DNA of 64,000 nt from an uncultured Erysipelotrichaceae bacterium (lineage in GTDB: Bacteria > Bacillota_I > Bacilli_A > Erysipelotrichales > Erysipelotrichaceae): NCBI GenBank assembly GCA_902786245.1, contig CADABS010000002.1, positions 62,001 through 126,000 of the forward strand. Reading direction: 5' to 3'. Positions 8,874 to 16,430 of this stretch are shown piece after piece. The stretch's first letter is position 1, and every line of letters starts with the position of its first letter. Under the pieces are notes generated by a model. That model made no database searches, was not told where the DNA came from, and was given only the letters and a program-made list of their open reading frames with translations. The translations under genes and the position numbers were made by a program.

Positions 8874-9187
8874 GCATATTTCTGCTCGATCTTAATGACA
8901 TACCAGGTGACCATGACTATGGTGACAATGCCTGTACCGAGTCCTGTCACCAATGCGATCAGCAGCTTTCTTTCCGGTGTCAGCAGCGGGATGCCGAGCA
9001 GTTCCAGCAATACCGCATAGACGATGAACAGACGTCCGAGGGCATGGTTATAGGACTTGACGTCAATGACTTCGACGGGATCCTTTCCGTTTGCCCAGAA
9101 ACCATAGGCCTTTTTGGAAAAGAAAGCGAAGATGCCGTAGATCAGAATGATCAGGCTGCATGCGCTCCATAACAGTATTGCCTGCAT
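8864..9187 (-). CDS. Small membrane protein, DUF3784-like
   Basis: A 107-aa protein with three predicted membrane helices: about 3-23, 50-68 and 75-97. Between the first two is a soluble loop with SKKAYGFWANGKDP and SYNHALGRLFIVYA, a pattern I associate with the DUF3784 family of small Firmicutes membrane proteins; I cannot confirm this without a profile search. It ends with a lysine-rich cytoplasmic tail. It lies three bases after the stop of the sulfoxide reductase gene on the same strand, so both are probably cotranscribed. No function is known. Confidence 0.75.
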   Translation of the reverse strand: MQAILLWSACSLIILIYGIFAFFSKKAYGFWANGKDPVEVIDVKSYNHALGRLFIVYAVLLELLGIPLLTPERKLLIALVTGLGTGIVTIVMVTWYVIKIEQKYAKK

Positions 9188-9190
9188 CGT

Positions 9191-9655
9191 TTATACCTCC
9201 ATGCGCCAGCCATGGCGCTCATACGCAGCTGCGATATCCGCTGCGGCTTCTTCCATTTCCTTCACCTCGTCTTCGGTAAACCTGGCGGGGAACGGGGAAT
9301 CCAGATCGATCTCAGCGATGACGCGGCCGTTTACGATGACCGGTGTGCACAGTTCGCTGCGGCTGTCGCTGTCGCAGGCGATATGGCCGGGGAAGGATAG
9401 CACATCGTCGACTTTCTGTGAGGCTGCCTCCCGGAAGCATCTGCCGCATACGCCTTTATCAAACGGAATATGCGTGCATGCAGGCTTTCCCTGAAACGGC
9501 CCGAGGACAAGTTCTCCCCGGCGTACCAGATAGAAGCCGGCCCAGTTCAGACGGTCATAATTCACTGCTATGCAGGCGCTGACATTTGCCAGAGCCGCGG
9601 TCATGTCTTCTTCTTCCAGAAAAAGACGGATCTGTTCATTGATGTATTTATTCAT
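9191..9655 (-). CDS. GAF-domain free methionine-(R)-sulfoxide reductase
   Basis: fRMsr enzyme that reduces free L-methionine-(R)-S-oxide. The single GAF domain of 154 aa has the defining sequence NWAGFYL, LVLGPFQGKPAC, KGVCG and FPGHIACDSDS; the three functional cysteines are C60, C70 and C94, in the family's spacing. It is divergent from the methionine-specific T-box and metQNI importer that start about 90 bases away, so it fits a methionine salvage module: import of methionine and its oxides, then reduction. The downstream small membrane protein shares its transcript. Confidence 0.92.
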   Translation of the reverse strand: MNKYINEQIRLFLEEEDMTAALANVSACIAVNYDRLNWAGFYLVRRGELVLGPFQGKPACTHIPFDKGVCGRCFREAASQKVDDVLSFPGHIACDSDSRSELCTPVIVNGRVIAEIDLDSPFPARFTEDEVKEMEEAAADIAAAYERHGWRMEV

Positions 9656-9744
9656 GTAAAGAAGTATAGCACATCGTCTGGTTCCGTTCCTACGGAAGCC
9701 TGTAAATATTTGCAGAAATGAATGCGAAGCGTTTTCAAAATCCG

Positions 9745-9773
9745 TTGACTTTTCCCTGTGTGCTGATTAAGAT
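9745..9773 (+). promoter_or_regulatory. Promoter of the metQNI operon
   Basis: TTGACT (9745-9750), 17-base spacer, TAAGAT (9768-9773). The expected start, near 9780, is just upstream of the T-box stem I. Confidence 0.75.
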
Positions 9774-9779
9774 ATTCCC

Positions 9780-10045
9780 ATACAGCGATGAAGAGAAGAG
9801 TAGTCTGAAAGAGGCGGCACAGAGAGTCCCGGAACGCTGGAAAGGGATGCGCCGGAAGCAGATGAACATGGTCTTGGAGCTGCATGGCCGAAATGTAGGT
9901 CATGCCGGGCGGACCCGTTACAGTCATAGAGTATATCTGATGTGATTCAGCGTACTTGAAGAGGAAATGATCGTGAGGTCATTTTGAATGAAGGTGGTAT
10001 CGCGCTGTACTGCGCCCTTTGCATGAGGGGCGCGGTTTTGTTTTA
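9780..10045 (+). ncRNA. T-box leader (methionine) of metQNI
   Basis: tRNA-sensing transcriptional attenuator. The T-box core GAAGGTGGTATCGCG (about 9990-10004) precedes a terminator made of GCGCCCT (10012-10018) and AGGGGCGC (10026-10033) followed by GGTTTTGTTTT. Upstream, GATGAAGAGAAGAGTA has the GA-rich stem I motif. The best specifier candidate is ATG at 9868-9870 (in GATGAACATGG), which fits the downstream methionine importer. Uncharged initiator/elongator tRNA-Met would favour antitermination. A 75-codon frame through this region is not a gene. This element accounts for the long gap 9656-10094. Confidence 0.88.
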
Positions 10046-10094
10046 TCAGCCGCCCTGACATCCTTTTCAAGAAAAAGACAAGGAGGGAGAACAC

Positions 10095-10982
10095 ATGAAG
10101 AAGACACTCAAAGCTTTCGCAGCACTGGCGCTTGCGGCTGGACTGACAGCCTGCGCATCTGAATCTGCACCGGCTTCCGGTACAGATACATCCTCTGTCA
10201 ACCCGCACGGATTTGAAATCGTTCCGATCGAGGCATCGAATCTGCCTCTGAATCTGCCGGATCTTGAAGCGGCGGTGATCAATGGAAACTATGCCCTGGA
10301 AGCCAAGCTCAATGAAACAAATCCGGCCATTGCCATTGAAGAATTCGATGCAGAGACAAGCGTAAAGCGTACGAATTATCTGGCTGTCAAAGAAGGCAAT
10401 GAAAACAGCGACAAGACACTGGCACTGGTCGCTGCGATCACCAGCGATGAAGTTGCGGATTACATTGACAATACCTACCAGGGAGCTGTCATCGCATCTT
10501 TCATCGACGCAGAAGGAAAAGAAGTACCCGTCAGCGAAATTCCCGAAGCCGGTGACGATAAAACGATCCGGGTCGGTGCGACACTGGTGCCGCATGCGGA
10601 AATTCTCAATGACATCGTCAAGAAGGCTCTGAAAGAAAAGGGCTGGGAACTGGAAGTTGTCGAATTCAGCGATTATGTCCTGCCGAATACGTCTCTGGAA
10701 GAAGGCGAACTGGATGCCAATTATTTCCAGACACTCGGCTATCTGAACAACCAGAACGAAGAAAGAAGCATGCATCTGGTGGCGGCTGTCGGTGTGCATA
10801 TCGAACCGATGGGAGTCTATTCGCAGAAGATCAAAACGATCGATGAACTGCCGGAAGGCGCATCCATCGGTGTACCGAATGACACGGACAACTACGGCAG
10901 AGCCATTGAATTCCTCAATGGCCTGGGCATTCTGAATGAAGCGCCTGCGGATCCGGAGAAGATTTCCGAAATCAACGGCTGA
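10095..10982 (+). CDS. metQ: Methionine ABC importer binding lipoprotein MetQ, circularly permuted
   Basis: Lipid-anchored binding protein of a methionine importer (NlpA/MetQ family). Signal peptide with lipobox LTAC, Cys20. The order is unusual: residues about 36-136 correspond to the family's C-terminal half (ASNLPLNLPDLEAAVINGNY, EGNEN, TSDEVADYI, YQGAVIASF); a linker follows (about 137-155); residues about 156-295 are the family's N-terminal half (IRVGATLVPHAEIL, FSDYVLPNTSL, LDANYFQTLGYL, GVHIEPMGVYS, IGVPNDTDN). The protein ends PADPEKISEING, which would join naturally to TDTSSVNPHGF near its N-terminus. All segments seem present once, so it is a complete permutation. First gene after the Met T-box; strong RBS AAGGAGG. 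The permutation is read from motif order and needs a structural alignment. Confidence 0.93.
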   Translation: MKKTLKAFAALALAAGLTACASESAPASGTDTSSVNPHGFEIVPIEASNLPLNLPDLEAAVINGNYALEAKLNETNPAIAIEEFDAETSVKRTNYLAVKEGNENSDKTLALVAAITSDEVADYIDNTYQGAVIASFIDAEGKEVPVSEIPEAGDDKTIRVGATLVPHAEILNDIVKKALKEKGWELEVVEFSDYVLPNTSLEEGELDANYFQTLGYLNNQNEERSMHLVAAVGVHIEPMGVYSQKIKTIDELPEGASIGVPNDTDNYGRAIEFLNGLGILNEAPADPEKISEING

Positions 10983-11049
10983 GAAATAACAGACAGGACA
11001 AGCGGCACCGCGTGTGCCGTTTGTGCTGTACCGATACAGGAGTATGACT

Positions 11050-12027
11050 ATGATTGAACTGAAGAACGTACAGAAGAGTTTTGCGGATCTGCAGGTGCTG
11101 AACGGTGTATCCATGACAATTCAGGATCATGAGATCTACGGCATTATCGGCCAGAGCGGCGCCGGCAAATCGACGCTGCTGCGCTGTATCAACGGCCTGG
11201 AAAGCTATAACGGCGGTGAGATCCTGGTCGACGGCGAACCGGTATCCGTGCATGACCGGCAGTCGCTGCGGCAGCTGCAGAAAAAGATGGGAATGATCTT
11301 TCAGAACTTCAATCTTCTGAACCGGCTGGATGTCTATGACAACGTCGCACTGCCGATGAAGTTCTGGGGCATGAAGACAAAGACCCCGGAAGCGAAGAAG
11401 AAGATCGAAGGACTGATCGAACTGGTCGGGCTTTCCGATAAGATCCATGCCCGTCCCCGGGAACTCTCCGGCGGACAGAAACAGCGCGTTGCCATTGCCA
11501 GAGCACTGGTTCTCGATCCCGAGATCCTGCTGTGCGATGAAGCGACGTCCGCGCTTGATCCGGCAATCACCCGTGAAATTCTTTCGCTTCTGCAGGAAAT
11601 CAACCGGAAGATGGGACTGACGATCATCGTCGTCACACATCAGATGGAAGTCGTCAAGCAGATCTGCGAAAGGGTATCTTTCCTCAAAGGCGGCAGCGTG
11701 CTGGCCGAGGGTAAACCGGAAGAACTGTTTGTAAGGCCGATTCCTGAAGTCAAGCAGTTTCTCCAGGAGGAAAGCGGCCATCTGCCGTCCGACGGTGTCA
11801 ATATCCAGCTCTTCTTCACCAATGAAAGCTCGGATGAACCTGTCATTACAATGATGGCCCGGGAACTCGGCATTGATTTCAGTATCTGCTGGGCAAAACT
11901 GGAGGATTTCCGCTCCAGTATCTTCGGCAGTCTGGTCATCAATATCCATGCGGAAGACCAGCAGAAAGTCTGCGGCTACCTGGATGAGAAAAAGGTTTTA
12001 TGGGAGGTGCTGAACGATGTGGACTAA
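11050..12027 (+). CDS. metN: Methionine ABC importer ATPase MetN
   Basis: Cytoplasmic ATPase, 325 aa. Walker A GQSGAGKST, Q-loop MIFQNFNLL, signature LSGGQKQR, Walker B ILLCDEATSALD, H-loop VVTHQME. The C-terminal about 85 residues (FTNESSDEPVITMMARE to the end) form the NIL regulatory domain that in E. coli MetN binds methionine and inhibits transport. ATG 11050 (MIELKNV) is chosen because AGGAG (11038-11042) is seven bases upstream; ATG 11044 and 11014 are possible but lack this. A short hairpin (CGGCAC 11003-11008, GTGCCG 11014-11019) separates it from metQ and could lower expression relative to the binding protein. Confidence 0.95.
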   Translation: MIELKNVQKSFADLQVLNGVSMTIQDHEIYGIIGQSGAGKSTLLRCINGLESYNGGEILVDGEPVSVHDRQSLRQLQKKMGMIFQNFNLLNRLDVYDNVALPMKFWGMKTKTPEAKKKIEGLIELVGLSDKIHARPRELSGGQKQRVAIARALVLDPEILLCDEATSALDPAITREILSLLQEINRKMGLTIIVVTHQMEVVKQICERVSFLKGGSVLAEGKPEELFVRPIPEVKQFLQEESGHLPSDGVNIQLFFTNESSDEPVITMMARELGIDFSICWAKLEDFRSSIFGSLVINIHAEDQQKVCGYLDEKKVLWEVLNDVD

Positions 12028-12652
12028 CATTATCAATGCGTCGGTACAGACGCTGTATATGGTATTCTGGTCAACGCTGTTTTCGGTGCTGCTCGGCTTC
12101 ATTCCGGCGGTCGTTCTGACCCTGACGGCACCGGACGGACTTAAGCCCAATAAGGCGGTCTATGAGATCCTGAGCTTTATCGTCAACGTATTCCGTTCGT
12201 TTCCGTTTATTATTCTACTGGTCATCATCATTCCGTTCACCCGCTTCATCGCCGGCAAATCGATCGGTACAACGGCAGCCATCGTACCGCTGACCGTTTC
12301 CGCGATTCCCTATATCGCAAGGGTATTTGAAACATCGCTGCGGGAGACAGACAGGGGTGTCATTGAGGCAGCCAGGAGTTTCGGCGCTTCCGACTGGCAG
12401 ATCCTTTTCCGGGTCTATATCAAGGAATCGATCCCGCGCATGCTCAACGGCATCATCCTGCTGATCATCTCGCTGATCGGATATTCAGCCATGGCCGGTA
12501 CGGTCGGCGGCGGGGGCCTTGGCGATATTGCCATCCGCTACGGATACCAGGCATACAATACGGAATATCTGATCTACTGCTCGATCATCCTGATCGTATT
12601 CGTGCAGCTGATCCAGATGGCCGGCAACTATATCTTCCGGAAACTGTCCTGA
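12017..12652 (+). CDS. metI: Methionine ABC importer permease MetI
   Basis: Membrane permease of 211 aa with five expected helices and normal segment order. The EAA coupling motif is EAARSFGASDWQILFRVYIKE, and the motif SLIGYSAMAGTVGGGGLGDIAIRYGY is typical of MetI. Start ATG 12017 overlaps the end of metN by 11 bases. Followed by the operon terminator. Confidence 0.96.
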   Translation: MWTNIINASVQTLYMVFWSTLFSVLLGFIPAVVLTLTAPDGLKPNKAVYEILSFIVNVFRSFPFIILLVIIIPFTRFIAGKSIGTTAAIVPLTVSAIPYIARVFETSLRETDRGVIEAARSFGASDWQILFRVYIKESIPRMLNGIILLIISLIGYSAMAGTVGGGGLGDIAIRYGYQAYNTEYLIYCSIILIVFVQLIQMAGNYIFRKLS

Positions 12653-12669
12653 TCATTCAGGACTTTTTT
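12646..12669 (+). terminator. metQNI terminator
   Basis: GTCCTGA (12646-12652) pairs with TCAGGAC (12657-12663), loop TCAT, followed by T6. The stem includes the metI stop codon. Confidence 0.9.
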
Positions 12670-12682
12670 CCGGTCATTACTA

Positions 12683-12711
12683 TTGGAAAAAACATCTGTA
12701 TAGAGTATTCT
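12683..12711 (+). promoter_or_regulatory. Promoter of the first MATE gene
   Basis: TTGGAA (12683-12688), 17-base spacer, TATTCT (12706-12711), about 25 bases before ATG 12736. Confidence 0.5.
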
Positions 12712-12735
12712 TAACAGGCTGAAGGGGGGACAGTC

Positions 12736-14091
12736 ATGAACAAGATATTCGGAAGCGGAGAATTCCTGAAAAAACTGTTTGTGATTGCGATCCCGATCGG
12801 ACTGCAGTCCGTCGTCAATATTTTTGTCAATCTGATCGATACGGTCATGGTCGGACGTCTGGGCGATATCGCCCTGTCATCGGTCAATATCTCCGGACAG
12901 TTTCCGTATCTGTATATGACGGTGGCCATGGGTCTTTCCAATGCCGGTCTCATCATTGCCGCGCAGGCCTGGGGCAATGAGCGTCCGGATAAAGTCAAGG
13001 ATGTCATCGCCCACTGTCTGCGTCTGTGCATGATCGTCAATATCGTATTCTTCCTGCTGGCATTTATCCTGCCGAAGCAGATTATTTCGATCTATACGGA
13101 CAATGATTCGATCATTGAGAGCGCCAGTGTCTATCTGCGGATCCTTTCGGTCTGCTTCCTGTTCCAGTCATTCCCGCAGGCGCTTGTCACGCTGCTGCGC
13201 TCGGTCGGCGTCAACCGGCTTGGCTTTACGACATCGCTGTTTGCTTGTTTTGCCAATGTATTCTTCAACTGGGTGTTCATCTTCGGCAATCTCGGTGCAC
13301 CGGCACTGGGTGTCACCGGGGCTGCGGTAGGTACGGTCCTGGCCAGAGTCGCCGAGCTGATCGTCATTATCGTCTTCATGATCCGCCAGAAGTATATTGC
13401 CTTCTCGCTGCGCGATCTTGCAAGACGCTTGGATCCGTCGATGCAGGCGGATTTCACTAAGCTGGCAGTGCCGAGCGTTCTGTCCGAAGTCACAGGCAAT
13501 CTGAATGTTTCCGCGGCTGCGATGATTACCGGCCGTGTTTCCGAATACTATATTGCGGCCAATACGATCGTCCATAATATCTGGACGGTATCCTCGCTGT
13601 TCATGTTCGGCATTGCGACCGGTGCCAATGTCATGATCGGCCATGAAATCGGTGCCAGCAACATGGAGCGTACCCGTGAATACGCCAAGTACATGATCCG
13701 GATCTCAGTCGTGATCGGCATCATCGGGGCTGTACTGACCCAGCTCATCGCGCCCGTCATCACATCGTTCTTCAATGTCAGTCCGCAGACCCTGGAAACC
13801 GCAGAGCATCTGAAATACGCAGCTTCGGTTGCGGTATTCTTCCTGGCGATGCAGATCGTTCTGACAAAGGGCATCCTGCGCGGCGGCGGACAGGCAGCGG
13901 CCGTTACCAGAGTCGATCTTCTGTCCTGCTGGCTGGTCAATATCCCGGTCGGATTCGTCGTTGCCCTGGTGCTGCGTCTGGATCCGTTCTGGATCTACCT
14001 GAGTCTGCGTCTGGACTATATCATCAAGACCGTATGGGGTCTGTGGCGGATCAACAGGACCGACTGGATCCTGCGTCTCAATGTCGACTGA
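12736..14091 (+). CDS. MATE-family multidrug/cation efflux protein
   Basis: A 451-aa membrane protein with about 12 helices in two similar halves, the MATE (NorM/DinF) architecture. Typical pieces: VNIFVNLIDTVMVGRLGDIALSSV in helix 1-2, and in the second half GNLNVSAAAMITGRVSEYYIAANTI. Such proteins export organic cations or drugs using Na+ or H+ gradients; substrate cannot be read. Own promoter and terminator, RBS AAGGGGG. It is a different subtype from the second MATE gene at 52134, with little obvious identity. Confidence 0.92.
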   Translation: MNKIFGSGEFLKKLFVIAIPIGLQSVVNIFVNLIDTVMVGRLGDIALSSVNISGQFPYLYMTVAMGLSNAGLIIAAQAWGNERPDKVKDVIAHCLRLCMIVNIVFFLLAFILPKQIISIYTDNDSIIESASVYLRILSVCFLFQSFPQALVTLLRSVGVNRLGFTTSLFACFANVFFNWVFIFGNLGAPALGVTGAAVGTVLARVAELIVIIVFMIRQKYIAFSLRDLARRLDPSMQADFTKLAVPSVLSEVTGNLNVSAAAMITGRVSEYYIAANTIVHNIWTVSSLFMFGIATGANVMIGHEIGASNMERTREYAKYMIRISVVIGIIGAVLTQLIAPVITSFFNVSPQTLETAEHLKYAASVAVFFLAMQIVLTKGILRGGGQAAAVTRVDLLSCWLVNIPVGFVVALVLRLDPFWIYLSLRLDYIIKTVWGLWRINRTDWILRLNVD

Positions 14092-14111
14092 AGGTTTCCT
14101 TCAGTTTTTTT
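14088..14111 (+). terminator. Terminator after the first MATE gene
   Basis: CTGAAGG (14088-14094) pairs with CCTTCAG (14098-14104), followed by a T run. Confidence 0.85.
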
Positions 14112-14136
14112 ATAATGAAAGGGAAAAGAGGCATGT

Positions 14137-14393
14137 ATGAAATACTTTGGAATACTGTTCTGTCTGCTGTTTCTCTGCGGATGCACATCGGAATCATCTT
14201 CTCAGCCCGCCGGAAAGAAAGAAGTCTTCGGGCTGTCATCGGGTCAGATTGAAGACGGTCTCATCGGCAGAGCCCGGATCGAAATCGAAAATACTGGGGC
14301 GACCTGGATCAGACGATCGAATCCGATGACCGGATCATGACTTTCTATGACAGAAAACCGTTTGCGGAGCATGGCGTAATCATTGAGGGCTGA
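14137..14393 (+). pseudogene. Small lipoprotein gene with a frameshift
   Basis: A lipoprotein signal peptide MKYFGILFCLLFLCGC (lipobox LCGC, Cys16) starts a reading frame that runs to 14340 with an unconvincing tail (ATWIRRSNPMTGS). Adding one A to the run at 14288-14291 instead gives EIEKYWGDLDQTIESDD, then FYDRKPFAEHGVIIEG and a stop at 14391-14393. The corrected protein is about 85 aa, resembling small BamE/SmpA-like lipoproteins in layout (QIEDGLIG, YWGDLDQ, YYDRKP-like end), but I do not recognise a named family. It may be a true pseudogene, a sequencing error, or slippage in the A run. An RBS (GGGAAAAGAGG) precedes the start. Confidence 0.6.
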
Positions 14394-14423
14394 TTGCACT
14401 GCAGAGACATACAATGCTATAAT
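14394..14423 (+). promoter_or_regulatory. rsmE promoter placing the transcription start at the ATG
   Basis: TTGCAC (14394-14399), 18-base spacer, TGC-extended TATAAT (14418-14423). ATG is seven bases after the -10 box and there is no Shine-Dalgarno, so the mRNA is probably leaderless. Confidence 0.75.
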
Positions 14424-14430
14424 TCTGCAT

Positions 14431-15150
14431 ATGCAGCAATATTTCAGCGACCGCCCGCTGGCAGTGGGCGATGAATACATATTTACGAAAGAACAGGCGC
14501 ATCATGCCCGGGACGTTGTCCGTCTCGATGAAGAAACGGTGCGCCTTGTTTTTGATGGGAAGGGATACTTCGGCACATGCCGGCGGAAGGGAAATGAATT
14601 TGTTGCCGTCATCGAAAGAGAAGATGACGATGACCGTGAATCCGCCATCGATGTGACCCTGGCCTGTGCTCTGATCCGCCGGGAGAAGTTTGAACTGATC
14701 CTGCAGAAAGCGGCGGAACTCGGTGTGAACCGGATCGTTCCGTTTGAATCATCGCGCTGCGTCGTGCATGCCCGCAGTGAAAAAGCACAGAAGCAGAAAG
14801 AGCGCTGGGAGAAGATCCTTCTGGAAGCAGCCCAGCAGTGCAAGCGCAGCCAGATCCCGGAATTGACGGAAATTGTTTCCTTCAAAGATCTGCCAGCATA
14901 CCGGGCAGAAGTCAGCTGTGCTGCCTATGAAGCAGCCGGCAGAGATGCGGTGATGCTGAGTGAAGCGGCAGCCGGTGCAAAGAGCGTAACTGCAGTCATC
15001 GGACCCGAAGGAGGCTTTGCGGAAGAAGAAATCGCTGCACTGAAGGAGAACGGTTTCATACCGGTAACGCTGGGAAGCAGGATCCTGCGGGCGGAAACAG
15101 CAGCCATCTATGTCTGCAGCATCCTCAGCGAGATGGGAGAAAAGCGATGA
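14431..15150 (+). CDS. rsmE: 16S rRNA m3U1498 methyltransferase RsmE
   Basis: SPOUT-class enzyme that methylates N3 of U1498 in 16S rRNA. N-terminal PUA-like domain (EQAHHARDVVRLDEE, about 16-30), then the trefoil-knot domain with KFELILQKAAELGVNRIVPFES, WEKILLEAAQQCKRSQIP, IGPEGGFAEEEI and LGSRILRAETAAI, all hallmarks of the family. Length 239 aa is usual. Start ATG 14431 is set by homology; the frame upstream to 14383 runs through the promoter. Its stop overlaps the mtaB start by four bases; it heads an rsmE-mtaB-murE-deoC operon. Confidence 0.96.
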   Translation: MQQYFSDRPLAVGDEYIFTKEQAHHARDVVRLDEETVRLVFDGKGYFGTCRRKGNEFVAVIEREDDDDRESAIDVTLACALIRREKFELILQKAAELGVNRIVPFESSRCVVHARSEKAQKQKERWEKILLEAAQQCKRSQIPELTEIVSFKDLPAYRAEVSCAAYEAAGRDAVMLSEAAAGAKSVTAVIGPEGGFAEEEIAALKENGFIPVTLGSRILRAETAAIYVCSILSEMGEKR

Positions 15151-16430
15151 AATTTTCGATATGCAATCTTGGCTGCAAGGTCAATGCCTATGAAGCGGAA
15201 TGCGTCGCATCTGATCTGACGGCACAGGGCTGGCTGCGGGTGCCCTTTGAGGAACCGGCAGATGCCAGTCTGATTTTCACCTGTGCGGTCACCAACATGG
15301 CTGCCCAGAAGAGCCGCAAGATGATGCACCAGGCAAGAAGGCGGAATCCGGACAGTATCATCATGATGGTCGGATGCTATTCCCAGATCAATGACGGCCG
15401 TCTGGAAGATGCCGATATCCTGCTGGGCAGCGCCCATAAGAAAGACGCAGTGAAATATCTGAATGAATTCCTTCAGAATCATGAGAAGATCCGGGTGCTG
15501 GATCTGGCGGCGGAAGTTCCGTTTGAACCGCTGGTGACCGATACATTTGAAAACCGGACCCGGGCATTCCTGAAGATCCAGGATGGCTGCAATCAGTTCT
15601 GCAGCTACTGTGTCATTCCCTATGCCAGAGGCAGGGAGCGCTCAATGGATCCGGATACGGTGATTCAGCAGGTACAGCGGCTGAGCAGTGCCGGCTATCC
15701 GGAAATCGTTCTGACCGGCATCCATACCGGCCGCTACGGGAAAGAATACGGCGTACCGCTGGAGGAACTGATCAGGCGGATCCTGCAGGAGACAGATCTG
15801 CAGAGACTGCGAATCTCTTCCATTGAAATTACCGAAATTACTGATGCGTTCATTGCATTGATGAAAAACGAGCCGCGCATTGCCCGCCATCTGCACATCC
15901 CGCTGCAGTCGGGCTGCGACCGCATCCTGCATGATATGAACCGTCCGTATACGACCGATGAATACTATGCGCGGATCATGCAGATCCGCAAAGAGATACC
16001 GGATATCGCGGTTTCCTGCGATCTGATCACGGGATTCCCGGGCGAAACGGATGAAGAACACGCTGCGACCTGTGCATTCCTGCGCAGATGTGAATTCTCC
16101 TTCCTGCATGTATTCCCGTACAGCGCCCGGGAGAATACACCGGCAGCGGCACGGAAAGACCAGATCGATCCGCGCGTCAAAAAGAAACGGGCAGCGGAAG
16201 CTGCTGCCATCAGCGCTGCACTGGCAGAGAACTATGCGCGCAGCTGGACCGGCAGAGAGGCATCGGTCATCTGGGAAGAAGAAAAAGACGGCTTCGTACG
16301 GGGCTATACATCCCAGTACCTGCCGGTCATCACAACAGGACCTGTACAAGCCGGCAGACCGGTGAAAGTACTGCTGAAAGAATACAGAGACAAGAGCGTC
16401 TTTGCGGAGGCATATGATGAAACTGACTGA
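15147..16430 (+). CDS. mtaB: tRNA (t6A37) methylthiotransferase MtaB
   Basis: Radical-SAM enzyme that converts t6A to ms2t6A at position 37 of tRNAs. N-terminal UPF0004 domain with three cluster cysteines (NLGCKVNAYE, FTCAVTN, MVGCYSQ), radical-SAM motif CNQFCSYCVIPYARG, and a C-terminal TRAM domain (about 360-427). NLGCKVNAYE rather than TxGCQxNxxD marks the MtaB (YqeV) rather than the MiaB subfamily. Coupled to rsmE by overlap. Confidence 0.94.
   Translation: MKFSICNLGCKVNAYEAECVASDLTAQGWLRVPFEEPADASLIFTCAVTNMAAQKSRKMMHQARRRNPDSIIMMVGCYSQINDGRLEDADILLGSAHKKDAVKYLNEFLQNHEKIRVLDLAAEVPFEPLVTDTFENRTRAFLKIQDGCNQFCSYCVIPYARGRERSMDPDTVIQQVQRLSSAGYPEIVLTGIHTGRYGKEYGVPLEELIRRILQETDLQRLRISSIEITEITDAFIALMKNEPRIARHLHIPLQSGCDRILHDMNRPYTTDEYYARIMQIRKEIPDIAVSCDLITGFPGETDEEHAATCAFLRRCEFSFLHVFPYSARENTPAAARKDQIDPRVKKKRAAEAAAISAALAENYARSWTGREASVIWEEEKDGFVRGYTSQYLPVITTGPVQAGRPVKVLLKEYRDKSVFAEAYDETD

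Noticed and set aside
9718-9945. 75-codon reading frame on the plus strand before metQ
   Set aside because: It overlaps the promoter and T-box stem I, has no RBS or homology, and the RNA structure explains the sequence.
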